This document shows positions 26,677 through 35,950 of a stretch of 64,000 bases of DNA, piece by piece. The position numbers and the translations under genes were made by a program. This stretch comes from Nocardiopsis ansamitocini. Its GTDB lineage: Bacteria; Actinomycetota; Actinomycetes; Streptosporangiales; Streptosporangiaceae. The DNA lies in assembly GCF_030268225.1 (NCBI RefSeq), contig NZ_BSQG01000004.1, forward strand, positions 496,001 to 560,000, given 5' to 3'. Below the pieces are notes generated by a model. The model did not search any database. It saw nothing but the letters and a program-made list of their open reading frames with translations, and was not told the DNA's origin. Position 1 is the stretch's first letter, and the number at the start of each line of letters is the position of its first letter.

Positions 26677-27452
26677 CCGAACGAACCCTCGCGCTCTTGC
26701 TGACCGGCCCCTTGCAGTCTTGGGGCTGCAGGTCGTCGTTCAACTACCGTGACACCCAGGACCACCCAACGCTGTCGGGGATCTTGGGGTTGTTGGCCTC
26801 CGCCTCAGGAATTACTCGTGATGAGCCTTTGCCCGAGGAATGGTCGGGCCTGAGCATGCTCATCCGCGTCGACCGCGCCGGCACCCCCCTCACCGACTAC
26901 CACCTCATCGGTGGGGGCTACCCGGCGGCCGAACGGATGATCACCGCCGAGAAGTCACGCCGGTCACACGCTGTCATCACTGAACGCGACTACCTCAGTG
27001 ATGCCGCTTTCACCGTCTACCTCCAAGGGTCCGCTGAGGTGACCGAGGAACTGGCGCGAGCACTCAAAGCACCGCACTGGTCGCCCTACCTGGGCAGGCG
27101 CGCCTGCCCGCCATCCCTGCCGGTGCTTCTTGGAACCGTCGGCGAGAAGAAAGAGGAGATCGCCGCGCGTCTGCCCCTCTACCGGGCCGGCCGCAAAAAA
27201 GCAGCCGGAGGGAAACCAGCCGTGTTGCGCGTCGACGCCTACCGCGACGCCCGCTCCTCTGCTCGGGAAGAGGACGACATCCCGGTCGACCGTTGGGCCC
27301 GCGACGTACCCACCGGCAGCGACCCCGAGAACCGCTCTTTCAGTGAGCGGCCGGTCAACGAGTTCCCGCTCGAATTCACCACAGACGACTGCGCAGGCAT
27401 CGGCATCGCCGCTTACACCACGATCGTCACCGCACTGAAGGAAGCAGCGTGA
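26673..27452 (+). CDS. cas5e: Cas5e (CasD)
   Basis: Cas5e caps the 5' handle of the crRNA in Cascade. The 259-residue sequence begins LALLLTGPLQSWGCRSSFNYRDT, the conserved RAMP N-terminus with LQSWG, and continues HPTLSGILGLLASA. SPYLGRRACPPSLPV near 140 is also typical. The GTG at 26673 overlaps the cas7e stop (GTGA). Confidence 0.95.
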   Translation: MTERTLALLLTGPLQSWGCRSSFNYRDTQDHPTLSGILGLLASASGITRDEPLPEEWSGLSMLIRVDRAGTPLTDYHLIGGGYPAAERMITAEKSRRSHAVITERDYLSDAAFTVYLQGSAEVTEELARALKAPHWSPYLGRRACPPSLPVLLGTVGEKKEEIAARLPLYRAGRKKAAGGKPAVLRVDAYRDARSSAREEDDIPVDRWARDVPTGSDPENRSFSERPVNEFPLEFTTDDCAGIGIAAYTTIVTALKEAA

Positions 27453-28108
27453 GCGACCCGCAAGAACTCTGGCTCACCCAGATCGTCTTTCCCACCGCCT
27501 CGGTGGGACGCTTCCTGCGCGACGCCAGGAAAACGCACCAGATGATCATGGGGATGTTTCCCGACGACCTCGGCGTCCACCCCCGCCGTGCATGCGGGGC
27601 GCTGTACCGCATCGAGCCCACTGAGCGTCAAGTCGTGATCCTCGTGCAGTCCACGATCGAACCTAAAACGAAGAAATTCGCGCACAGCCGCACGCTCTCA
27701 CTCGCCCCGTTACTCGACCGGCTCACCGAAGGCGCGACCGTGCGCTACCGGATCGCCGCCAACCCCATCAAGTCGGCCAAGACACCGGGGGACCGCTCAC
27801 GCGGCCAGCGCAAAGCCCTGCACGGCCACCATGCCGAGGAGTGGTGGGAGCGCAAAGCCCACGAGGCGGGCCTGCACCTGACTCTCACCCGCAGCCGCCG
27901 CTACGACTTCGCCGCGGCCCCTCCAACCGAGGAACCTCCCGAAACGGACGACAAAAAACCCGACCGTCTTCTGCACCACGGAGTCCGCTTCGAAGGACTC
28001 GCCGAAATCACCGACCCCAAGGCGCTCACAACCGCCATCGTCGACGGAATCGGTCGAGGAAAAGCCCACGGGCTCGGCCTGCTCTCAATCATTCCCCAGG
28101 AGACCTGA
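27449..28108 (+). CDS. cas6e: Cas6e (CasE/Cse3), crRNA-processing endoribonuclease
   Basis: Cas6e cuts the precursor at the base of each repeat hairpin and stays bound to the 3' end of the crRNA. The sequence opens LWLTQIVFPTASVG and has the conserved C-terminal glycine-rich loop GIGRGKAHGLGLLSI. LLHHGVRFEGLAEI lies just before it. The length is 219 residues. The GTG overlaps the cas5e stop (GTGA). A catalytic His in the N-terminal half is expected; candidates are His30 and His51. Confidence 0.94.
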   Translation: MSDPQELWLTQIVFPTASVGRFLRDARKTHQMIMGMFPDDLGVHPRRACGALYRIEPTERQVVILVQSTIEPKTKKFAHSRTLSLAPLLDRLTEGATVRYRIAANPIKSAKTPGDRSRGQRKALHGHHAEEWWERKAHEAGLHLTLTRSRRYDFAAAPPTEEPPETDDKKPDRLLHHGVRFEGLAEITDPKALTTAIVDGIGRGKAHGLGLLSIIPQET

Positions 28109-28110
28109 CC

Positions 28111-29061
28111 ATGGTCCGCCGCTTACCCAAAACCCTGGGAGCGCCCTCGGTCATCGCGCTCCCCCGAGTCATCGACCGATTGAGCTTCCTCTACCTCGAC
28201 ACCGTCAAAATCCAAGCCGACCGCAACGGCGTGTGCGCCATGGTCGAATTCGACGGAGAAACCGAGCGGGTCTACCTGCCCAGTGCGGGCATCGCCTGCA
28301 TCCTCCTTGGACCGGGCACCTCCACGACCCACGAGGCCATCTCCAAACTCACTCGTGACGGAACCACCATCATCTATGTCGGAGACGCCGGTGTGCGGTG
28401 TTATTCGGCGTTCCTCAACGACAGCACAACCACTCGTCTCCTCGACCGCCAAATCGAGATCGTCTCCGACCCACAGCGCCATCTCGACGCCGCGCGCCGT
28501 CTCTACGGCATGCGCTACGACGAGCCCCTCCCTGAAGAACTCACACTGGACCGGCTTCGCGGTCTGGAGGGGCGGCGGATGAAAGCGCTGTACCGCACAC
28601 TCGCCCAGCAGCACAAAATTCCCAGCTTCAAACGCAGCTACGACCCCAACGACTGGGAGTCCCAGGACCCGGTGAACATGGCGCTCACCTGTGCCAACAT
28701 GACCCTCTACGCCATGGCGACCGCCGTCCTGCTCAGCCTGGGGGCATCGCCGGCCATCGGCATCCTCCACCACGGCCAGCAACGCGCGTTCGCCTTGGAC
28801 ATCGCTGATCTGTACAAAGCAAAAGTCTCGGCACCTCTGGCATTCTCACTTCACAAAAGTCTCCATCCCGACCGACAGGTCCGGCACCGGATGCGTGAAG
28901 ATTTCCGCCTCCTGAACCTGATACCGAGCATGGTTGAAAACGTCTACAAAGTATTGGACCTCCCACACAAAAAGCAGTCAGAACCCGCTGACATCGTCAA
29001 CCTCTGGGACCCCGACGGCGCTGTCCCCTCAGGGGTCAACTACAGCAAAGTGGACTGGTAG
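28111..29061 (+). CDS. cas1: Cas1e, adaptation integrase
   Basis: Cas1 with Cas2 inserts new spacers beside the leader. Conserved metal-binding residues can be placed in RGLEGRRMKALYR (Glu), ASPAIGILHHG (His) and FALDIADLYK (Asp). The start at 28111 follows CAGGAG and gives 316 residues, normal for I-E. It lies directly after cas6e and its stop abuts the cas2 ATG. Confidence 0.96.
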   Translation: MVRRLPKTLGAPSVIALPRVIDRLSFLYLDTVKIQADRNGVCAMVEFDGETERVYLPSAGIACILLGPGTSTTHEAISKLTRDGTTIIYVGDAGVRCYSAFLNDSTTTRLLDRQIEIVSDPQRHLDAARRLYGMRYDEPLPEELTLDRLRGLEGRRMKALYRTLAQQHKIPSFKRSYDPNDWESQDPVNMALTCANMTLYAMATAVLLSLGASPAIGILHHGQQRAFALDIADLYKAKVSAPLAFSLHKSLHPDRQVRHRMREDFRLLNLIPSMVENVYKVLDLPHKKQSEPADIVNLWDPDGAVPSGVNYSKVDW

Positions 29062-29382
29062 ATGGCTGGCGGGTTTGTCGCTATCGCCACTACAGCCATC
29101 GTGGATGGAACCCGCGGCGCGCTGACTCGATGGATGGTCGAGCCTGCGCCCGGGGTCTACGTCGGGACACTCACAGAACGCGTGTGGAAAGAGCTGTGGG
29201 GTGGTCTTTGTTCGTCGATTGATGCTCAAGGCGGGTGGGCCGTGTTGATCCACAACGCTCCAACCGAACAAGGGTTCAGCGTCCTCACCCATGGAGAAGG
29301 GACAAGGCGACCTCGCGAAATTGACGGATTTGCATTAATTGGGTGGCCTTTGTCTGAATCTCTTGAGGTTAAAAATCTATAA
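29062..29382 (+). CDS. cas2: Cas2e, adaptation protein
   Basis: The 106-residue protein has the Cas2e pattern: ATTAIVDGTRGALTRWMVEPAPGVYVGTL, then RVWKELW, NAPTEQGFSVLTHG and a C-terminal DGFALIGWP. The ATG is placed immediately after the cas1 stop. The 3' end is unusual: the final codons and stop lie within the sequence block conserved between the two CRISPR leaders, only 28 bp before the first repeat of array 2. Confidence 0.94.
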   Translation: MAGGFVAIATTAIVDGTRGALTRWMVEPAPGVYVGTLTERVWKELWGGLCSSIDAQGGWAVLIHNAPTEQGFSVLTHGEGTRRPREIDGFALIGWPLSESLEVKNL

Positions 29383-29410
29383 CGGCCCACATTGCCGCAG
29401 GTCGCGAAGG
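29325..29410 (+). promoter_or_regulatory. Leader of CRISPR array 2, overlapping the 3' end of cas2
   Basis: TTAAAAATCTATAACGGC at about 29367-29385 and GCAGGTCGCGAAGG at 29397-29410 match the leader of array 1 in sequence and spacing. The first block contains the cas2 stop codon. The sequence upstream of the block (GCATTAATTGGG) is A/T-rich. Confidence 0.78.
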
Positions 29411-31634
29411 GTGCTCCCCGCACACGCGGGGGTTGGTCCGAGGTGGTTCTGATGGATCTGACGCAGCAAACGTGCTCCCCGCACACGCGGGGGTTGGTCG
29501 TACTCGACGGTTCCGTCAGTTTGGCGCTTGGCGTGCTCCCCGCACACGCGGGGGTTGGTCCTGCTCGCGTGGTGCGGTTGTGGCGGTCAATCTGTGCTCC
29601 CCGCACACGCGGGGGTTGGTCCCATGGGTTCAGGACGACAGCGAGCTGCGCAAGGTGCTCCCCGCACACGCGGGGGTTGGTCTAGGAAAGGGATACGGCC
29701 CCCTTTTCCCATCCCGTGCTCCCCGCACACGCGGGGGTTGGTCCCCCGCGATTCTACGGTGACTGCTGCCACCAAGGTGCTCCCCGCACACGCGGGGGTT
29801 GGTCTAACCCCCTCCCGATCCGCCAAGTCTCGCTCGGGTGCTCCCCGCACACGCGGGGGTTGGTCCATTTGGAGCTGCACCACGAGGGTTGGCAGACGGT
29901 GCTCCCCGCACACGCGGGGGTTGGTCGCCCAGGCCCAGGCCGAGAAGACCGGCCGTGACGTGCTCCCCGCACACGCGGGGGTTGGTCCGGGGGACTTCGG
30001 GCCGACCGGCCCCGACCGCTGTGCTCCCCGCACACGCGGGGGTTGGTCCTCACCGCGCTGCTGGCCGGACATGACTGCACCGTGCTCCCCGCACACGCGG
30101 GGGTTGGTCCTGGAGGTATTCGGTGGCCTCGTCCGGCCTGTTGTGCTCCCCGCACACGCGGGGGTTGGTCCTCCGGGGGCAGCCGTGAATGACCCGCGCC
30201 AGCGTGCTCCCCGCACACGCGGGGGTTGGTCCCATCCTTCGCTGTCCTTGCCAAACCCCAGATGGTGCTCCCCGCACACGCGGGGGTTGGTCGGAGGGGC
30301 CGCGCCGAGGGGGGCGCGGCCCGGAGTGCTCCCCGCACACGCGGGGGTTGGTCTGGTCGCGGGTCGCATTACTGACGCCAACGCCCGTGCTCCCCGCACA
30401 CGCGGGGGTTGGTCGGTACCGGCCAGCTCAAGGCGAGATGCGTCACCGTGCTCCCCGCACACGCGGGGATTGGTCTCCAGCGGCCGTCGCGTCCCAGGTA
30501 CACCTCGTGTGCTCCCCGCACACGCGGGGGTTGGTCCTCTTATCACAAAACGCTCCCAGTCCCCGGGAGGTGCTCCCCGCACACGCGGGGGTTGGTCGAT
30601 TCCGTCACCGACGGGTGGGACTCCGGTACGGTGCTCCCCGCACACGCGGGGGTTGGTCGGTGCACTTCACAGGCAGGTTGGCGGGGCGGATGTGCTCCCC
30701 GCACACGCGGGGGTTGGTCGGCCACCCCCACCCGCCCCTACGAGGTCATCAAGTGCTCCCCGCACACGCGGGGGTTGGTCCGACCCGTGGGCAGGCGGAT
30801 TCACCGCCGGAGAGTGCTCCCCGCACACGCGGGGGTTGGTCCTCCGAGCTTTCTTTGGACGGCACGATTCGAGCGTGCTCCCCGCACACGCGGGGGTTGG
30901 TCCGGTCCGGGACGACACTTTTGTGTTGTCGACTAGTGCTCCCCGCACACGCGGGGGTTGGTCGTTGCGGCGCAGCGCATCGGGGTTGGCTGCGGGGTGC
31001 TCCCCGCACACGCGGGGGTTGGTCCGCCACGAGCACGTTGCGCGCGCGAGCGGGCCGGTGCTCCCCGCACACGCGGGGGTTGGTCCACTCCATTCAAGTT
31101 CCACGGGGTGAGGCTCTGGTGCTCCCCGCACACGCGGGGGTTGGTCCAAGTCAGGGACAAATAAGTTCAAGCTTCGCGTGTGCTCCCCGCACACGCGGGG
31201 GTTGGTCCATCATGAAAATGGCGACGGGGTTGTACGTCCTGTGCTCCCCGCACACGCGGGGGTTGGTCTGCATAGGTGTGAGGACGCAGTCTCCGGGATG
31301 CGTGCTCCCCGCACACGCGGGGGTTGGTCTTGGGGTGTGGGAGTGGACGCGAGGCACGCGGAGTGCTCCCCGCACACGCGGGGGTTGGTCGATCGCGGAG
31401 AAGAGCGGTCTGGCGTAGGTGTGGTGCTCCCCGCACACGCGGGGGTTGGTCCGAGCCCGTGAGCCCAGAGTGGTGCACCTCGCCGTGCTCCCCGCACACG
31501 CGGGGGTTGGTCCCCGGGACGTGGATGGTCACGCCCGGCGTCGTCGTGCTCCCCGCACACGCGGGGGTTGGTCCCCCGGGGCCGTGCGGCGGGCCCCACA
31601 GAGGCCGTGCTCCCCGCACACGCGGGGGTGGCTA
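29411..31634 (+). CRISPR. CRISPR array 2, type I-E, 37 repeats / 36 spacers
   Basis: The repeats are the same as in array 1, here in the plus-strand sense, with an exact 61-bp period from 29411 to 31607. Repeat 18 (30448-30475) has one G-to-A change in the 3' stem. The last repeat, from 31607, is intact only through its stem and then diverges (GGTGGCTACG), the usual decay of the oldest repeat, which confirms the leader at the left. The spacer at 29744-29776 is also present, with one mismatch, in array 1 (19294-19326). Confidence 0.98.
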
Positions 31635-31650
31635 CGTCGGTGTTTTGTGG

Positions 31651-33390
31651 GGTTCTGGCGCGGTTTTTGTGAAGCGGTCACACAACGTAACGGTCATCAG
31701 TGATTATCAGGAACCCTCCGCGCTGATCGTGTTCCCTCGGCAGGGTCCAATCCCATGGACGAGGTCTGCGCATGGATCGCCCGGGCACTGTTTCCCGAAG
31801 CCATCGACATCACGGTCACCAACGTGGAGACCACGGAGAATGGGATGTCCATCGAGGCGAGAACAGCGGGTGACGGTGCTTGCTGCCCGGCCTGTTCCCA
31901 GTGGTCACAACGGGTGCATGGCTCCTACTGGCGTCATCCCGCCGACCACCCGCCGCCGGATCACCGGTGCGCCTTCGCCTTCGGGTCCGCCGGTTTCTGT
32001 GCCCGAACCCCGGATGCGGTCGGCGGACCTTCGTCGAACAGGTGGCAGGCCTGACCCACCGACGCAGCCGCTGGACCGAGCGGCTGCGCCCGGTACTGGC
32101 CGCGACCGGGCTCGCCCTGGCCAGCCGCGCCGCCGCCCGCCTCCTCTGCGGCCACCTGGCGATCCCGGCCAGCCGGAGCACCCTGGTGCGGCAGGTGGCC
32201 GCCCTCGATGACCCCGAACCGTCAAAGGTCCGCGTGATCGGCGTGGATGAGTTCGCCCTGCGCAAAGGGCATGTCTACGGAACAGTCCTGGTCGACGTCG
32301 AAACCCGCCGCCTGTGGATCTGCTGTCCGACCGAGAGGCGGCCACGGCCGCAGCCTGGCTCCAAGAGCACCCTGATATCGAGGTCCTGTGCCGGGACCGG
32401 GCCGCGTTCTACGCGGAGGCCGTCGACACCGGTGCGCCCCAGGCGGTCCAGGTCGCCGACCGGTGACACCTGTGGCACAACCTCGGCCAGGCCGTCGAAC
32501 GCTGCGTCTCCGACCACAGGACCGAGCTGCGCCCCGCGTCCTCAACGGCTCAGGAGGAGGCCCCTGAAGCCGAACCCGCACCCGCCCCGCTCCGCCGGGC
32601 ACCGCCACGCCAACCGGGTGTGCGAGACCCACGCCACCGTCCACGACCTGCGCTCCAAAGGCCACAGCATGAGGTCGATCCAACGCCAGCTCCGGATGGG
32701 CGCCAGCACCGTAGTCCGCTACGCCCACGCCGCGACCCGCGAGGAACTGCTCCGCAGGCCGTGCCAGGAGCATTCGAGCCGGGTCGACCCCTTCAAGCCC
32801 TACCTCGACCAGCGCTGGGACCAGGAGGGATGCACCAACGCCTGGAAGCTCTTCGAGGAGATCAAGGAGCTGGGCTACCCCGGCGGTTACTCCATGGTGC
32901 GCGCCTACCTGTACCCCAAGCGCATCCGAGCCCAGCCGGCCGAGCCGCGACCGCCCCGGGTGCGCAAGGTCGCCGGGTGGATCATGACACCCCCGGATGC
33001 CCTGAGCGAGGAGGACCGCCTGCCACCTCAAGGAACTGTCCGAGGGGTGCCCGGAGCTGGGGACGCTGGCCGTACTCGTGCGCTTCTTCGGACAGATGCT
33101 CACCCGACGGGAAGGGCACCGCCTGGAGGCATGGCTCAACGAGGTGCGTGGATCGGGGCTGCGTGCGCTGCGGGTGTTCACTGAAGGGCTGATACGCGGC
33201 CAGGACGCGGTGCGGGCCGGGTTGAGCCTGCCGTGGAGTTCCGGCCCGGTCGAGGGCAACGTCAACCGCATCAAGATGCTGAAGCGGCAGATGTACGGCC
33301 GGGCCGGGTTCGTTCTGCTGCGTAAGCGGGTGCTGCTCGCCTGAAAACCATCACGCTTTGTGACCATTCCACAGAAAAAGCGCCAGAACC
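31651..33390 (+). mobile_element. Decayed ISL3-family insertion sequence
   Basis: The ends are imperfect inverted repeats starting GGTTCTGGCGC: the left at 31651 reads on through GGTCACACAACGT, the right (minus strand from 33390) through GGTCACAAAGCGT. No direct target duplication is visible in the 8 bp either side. The element sits 20 bp beyond the degenerate last repeat of array 2. Its transposase is broken, so it is not expected to move by itself. Confidence 0.75.
31755..33344 (+). pseudogene. ISL3-family transposase, frameshifted with a nonsense codon
   Basis: Pieces of one transposase are spread over all three frames: a zinc-finger-like CCPACSQWSQRVHGSYWR start in one, RRFLCPNPGCGRRTFVEQ and [22 protein letters not shown] (the DDE start) in a second, and LPWSSGPVEGNVNRIKMLKRQMYGRAGF, the conserved C-terminus, in a third. 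At 32462-32464 TGA stands where the family has TGG in DRWHLWHNL. Several frameshifts and one nonsense mutation rule out a working protein. The family is clear from the DEFA and SGPVEG blocks. Confidence 0.85.
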
Positions 33391-33391
33391 A

Positions 33392-33493
33392 GCACTGACG
33401 AACAGGACCAAGCGCGGGCGCGCGGTGGTGGACCACATCGCCGCGTTGACGGACCCCCAAGTGATCGAGCAGCACCGCGCCCTAATGCGGTAA
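33392..33493 (+). pseudogene. Short 3' gene fragment beside the insertion sequence
   Basis: An open frame begins at the right edge of the insertion sequence and ends at TAA 33491-33493, with VVDHIAALTDPQVIEQHRA near its end. It has no start or ribosome-binding site. It may be the tail of a gene cut by the insertion. No family is recognised. Confidence 0.25.
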
Positions 33494-33565
33494 GGGCCTG
33501 ACCTGGTGTGCAAGGGTCTGGGACCATGGAATCTCCAGCCACGTGACAATCAGTAAGGGCTTCTC

Positions 33566-34417
33566 ATGCTGCGCATCGCCATCCCCAACAAGGGTTCGCT
33601 GAGCGATTCGGCGGCCAGGATGCTCCATGAGGCCGGCTACCGGCTACGCACCGAATCCAATGAACTGGTGGTCGTCGACGAGGCCAACGGGGTGGAGTTC
33701 TTCTACCTGCGTCCTCGCGACATAGCCACCTATGTCGGGTCCGGACAGCTCGACATCGGCATCACCGGGCGCGACCTGCTGTTGGACTCAGCGGCCCCGG
33801 CCGAAGAGGTACTGAAGCTGGGCTTCGCCCGCTCCACGTTCCGCTTCGCCGGTGTGCCCGGATCTGCCGGCAGCGTCAACGACCTGGCAGGCATGACCAT
33901 CGCCACCTCCTACCCCGGGGTGGTCGCCAAGCACCTGGCCGAACACGGCGTGGAAGCGGCCGGGATCGTGCGCCTGGACGGCGCGGTCGAGACCTCCCTG
34001 CGGTTGGGTGTCGCCCAGGTCATCGCCGACGTCGTCGAGACCGGTGCGACCCTGGCCCACCTGGGGTTGGAGGTCATCGGAGAGCCCATCATGCACTCCG
34101 AGGCCATCATCATCCGCCCCTTCGGGGCCGACGCCTCCCACCCGCCTGCCCAGCGCTTCCTGCGCCGCATGCAAAGCGTTCTGGTCGCCCGCGGTTACGT
34201 GATGGTCGATTACGACATCGCCGCCCGCCACCTCGACAAAGCGATGGCGTTGACTCCCGGCCTGGAGTCACCGACCATCTCTCCCCTGCACCGGGAAGGG
34301 TGGTCGGCCGTGCGGTCGATGGTCCCCGCCGACAAGGCGCACACGGTCATGGACGAGCTGGCGGCCGTGGGCGCCCGCGCCATCTTGGCCACCCGCATCC
34401 ACGCCTGCCGTATCTGA
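33566..34417 (+). CDS. hisG: ATP phosphoribosyltransferase, long form
   Basis: HisG catalyses the first step of histidine synthesis, joining ATP and PRPP, and is feedback-inhibited by histidine. Motifs seen are LRIAIPNKGSLSDSA at the start, YVGSGQLDIGITGRDLL and the PRPP loop in DGAVETSLRLGVAQVIADVVETG. The 283-residue length includes the C-terminal ACT-like regulatory domain (VMVDYDI to the end), so it is the long, self-sufficient type that needs no HisZ. AAGGG lies about 8 nt before the ATG. No other his genes are nearby; hisE, often adjacent in actinomycetes, is absent, perhaps lost when the insertion sequence arrived. Confidence 0.95.
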   Translation: MLRIAIPNKGSLSDSAARMLHEAGYRLRTESNELVVVDEANGVEFFYLRPRDIATYVGSGQLDIGITGRDLLLDSAAPAEEVLKLGFARSTFRFAGVPGSAGSVNDLAGMTIATSYPGVVAKHLAEHGVEAAGIVRLDGAVETSLRLGVAQVIADVVETGATLAHLGLEVIGEPIMHSEAIIIRPFGADASHPPAQRFLRRMQSVLVARGYVMVDYDIAARHLDKAMALTPGLESPTISPLHREGWSAVRSMVPADKAHTVMDELAAVGARAILATRIHACRI

Positions 34418-34902
34418 ACGCGGCTACGGGTACTCCAGAAAGGAACGCACAGGTCGCGCCGTTTCGAACGGAGTTCGGGGCCAGTCCTGTCCGGGGCCGA
34501 CCGGTCCGATTCGGGCCCGGCCTTCGTGGCCGCTTTGCTCACCTGCCGTCCGGCAGCCCGGCCCCGAGTGCACTGACACCTTGAATCCCTCACCGTTTTT
34601 CGAACGGGGTGTGCAGGGCTGTCATGAAACCGATCTTGAGTTGCCCGGAAATGACCTTCTGCCGCTCGCTTCGGAACGGGCGCGATCGTTGTGGGAAAAG
34701 GAGCCCTACGCTCAAGCCCCGTGGAAGCAGGCCGGCAGGGTCGGGCCCAGCGAAATGCCGCCGGGCCCCGCCCCGGGGCGCCCGAGGCGGGGGCCGGGCT
34801 GGACAGACCGGCCCCCGCCAAAAGGATGGCTGTGACAACAGCTATGGCTTGAGCAACCCTCGATTCCGCGGCCGGAGGAGAGGTCGTTTCTCTTCGGCTT
34901 TG
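34418..34902. other. Intergenic region between hisG and the chorismatase gene
   Basis: No gene is supported. A very GC-rich inverted repeat around 34765-34800 (GGGCCCCGCCCCGGGG and complementary runs) may terminate transcription from either side, since the flanking genes are convergent. Confidence 0.4.
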
Positions 34903-35907
34903 TCAGGGCCCAACCGGCTGCATGATCGCTTCGATCTCCACGAGAAGGTCTGATCGGCAGATGTCCACGGGAAAATAGGCGACATCGGCACCGGCGGGCA
35001 GATAGCCACCCAAAAGGTCTCTCACTTTCGGCAGATCGGCGTCGTGGCGTACATAGACCTTGCTGCTGCGGATCGCGGCCAATCCGAAGGTTCCCGGTAC
35101 ACCGTGCTTCAGAAGGTTCTCCGGGGAGACCAGACCGGCGATGTTCTCCATTGACGTGTGCACCTGCGCCTCAAGGTCTCCGATGTTGACACTCTGGTGG
35201 CCGCGGATGGAGGCGGTTCCCGAAACGTAGATGGTTCCTGCTTCTTCCTGCGCGGAACCGGGCAAGAACGAAGCCCGGGCGAATTGCGGTGCCCGGGGCC
35301 CGTACCGATCCGGATAGCTGTATGCCGAGATCTGCACCGGATTCTCGATGTTGGTGACACCTTGGCGGCTGGTGGCCAGAAGGTAGAACCAGACACCGCG
35401 CTCCCGTGCTCCGATGCCCGTGGCCGCGGGTGCCTGCGTCACGTCCAGGGCCTGTTCGTCGAAGGCCAGTGCCCGGCCCAGGCAGAAGTCCCGGTACACC
35501 TCCAAACCTTGGTGGTTGTTCCCGTTGATCTCACCGATCGAGTTCCACATCCGAAAGATCGTCGGATACCCCAACTGCTCGAGTACGTCGAAAGCCCTCG
35601 AATAGGCGTTGAACACCGGGCGCCGGTACTCGTCCTGATACGGAACGTACGCCGCGCAGAGCACCGTGTTTTTGTCGTGTGCGTAGTAGACGCCGCCGAG
35701 CTCACCGGACTCGACTTCTCCCGTAGCGGGCCAGATCTCGTCGAAACCGGTTGCGGGTGATGCGGACATCGGCAGGTCGAGGGCCAGGGAACCGTTCTCG
35801 ATCCGGGGTGCGGTTGCGGTTGCGGTGTAGCGAATCATCCCGAGCCGACGGTACGCGGTGTTGGGAGTGGCGCTTGCCGGTTCAGCCGGTTTCCAGACAG
35901 GCAGCAT
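34903..35907 (-). CDS. FkbO/Hyg5-family chorismatase
   Basis: Chorismatases split chorismate into pyruvate and either a dihydroxycyclohexadiene carboxylate (FkbO type) or 3-hydroxybenzoate (Hyg5 type). The 334-residue sequence has the YjgF-like repeats of this family, with FRMWNSIGEINGNNHQGLEVYRDFC near 120, RERGVWFYLLA, PRAPQFARASF and GTASIRGHQSVNIGDLEAQV. GGAG lies 8 nt before the ATG. It is immediately downstream of, and on the same strand as, a PKS starting with a CoA-ligase domain, so the product is probably that PKS's starter acid. Which chorismatase type it is depends on active-site residues I cannot assign with certainty. Confidence 0.85.
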   Translation of the reverse strand: MLPVWKPAEPASATPNTAYRRLGMIRYTATATAPRIENGSLALDLPMSASPATGFDEIWPATGEVESGELGGVYYAHDKNTVLCAAYVPYQDEYRRPVFNAYSRAFDVLEQLGYPTIFRMWNSIGEINGNNHQGLEVYRDFCLGRALAFDEQALDVTQAPAATGIGARERGVWFYLLATSRQGVTNIENPVQISAYSYPDRYGPRAPQFARASFLPGSAQEEAGTIYVSGTASIRGHQSVNIGDLEAQVHTSMENIAGLVSPENLLKHGVPGTFGLAAIRSSKVYVRHDADLPKVRDLLGGYLPAGADVAYFPVDICRSDLLVEIEAIMQPVGP

Positions 35908-35950
35908 CGCAATATCTCCAGAAATAGGGGGAGGGATGAGAGGGGTCGTC

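Noticed and set aside
29528-31111. 527-codon open frame across array 2 that looks like a repeat-rich secreted protein
   Set aside because: It is translation of CRISPR repeats and spacers, the same artefact as in array 1.
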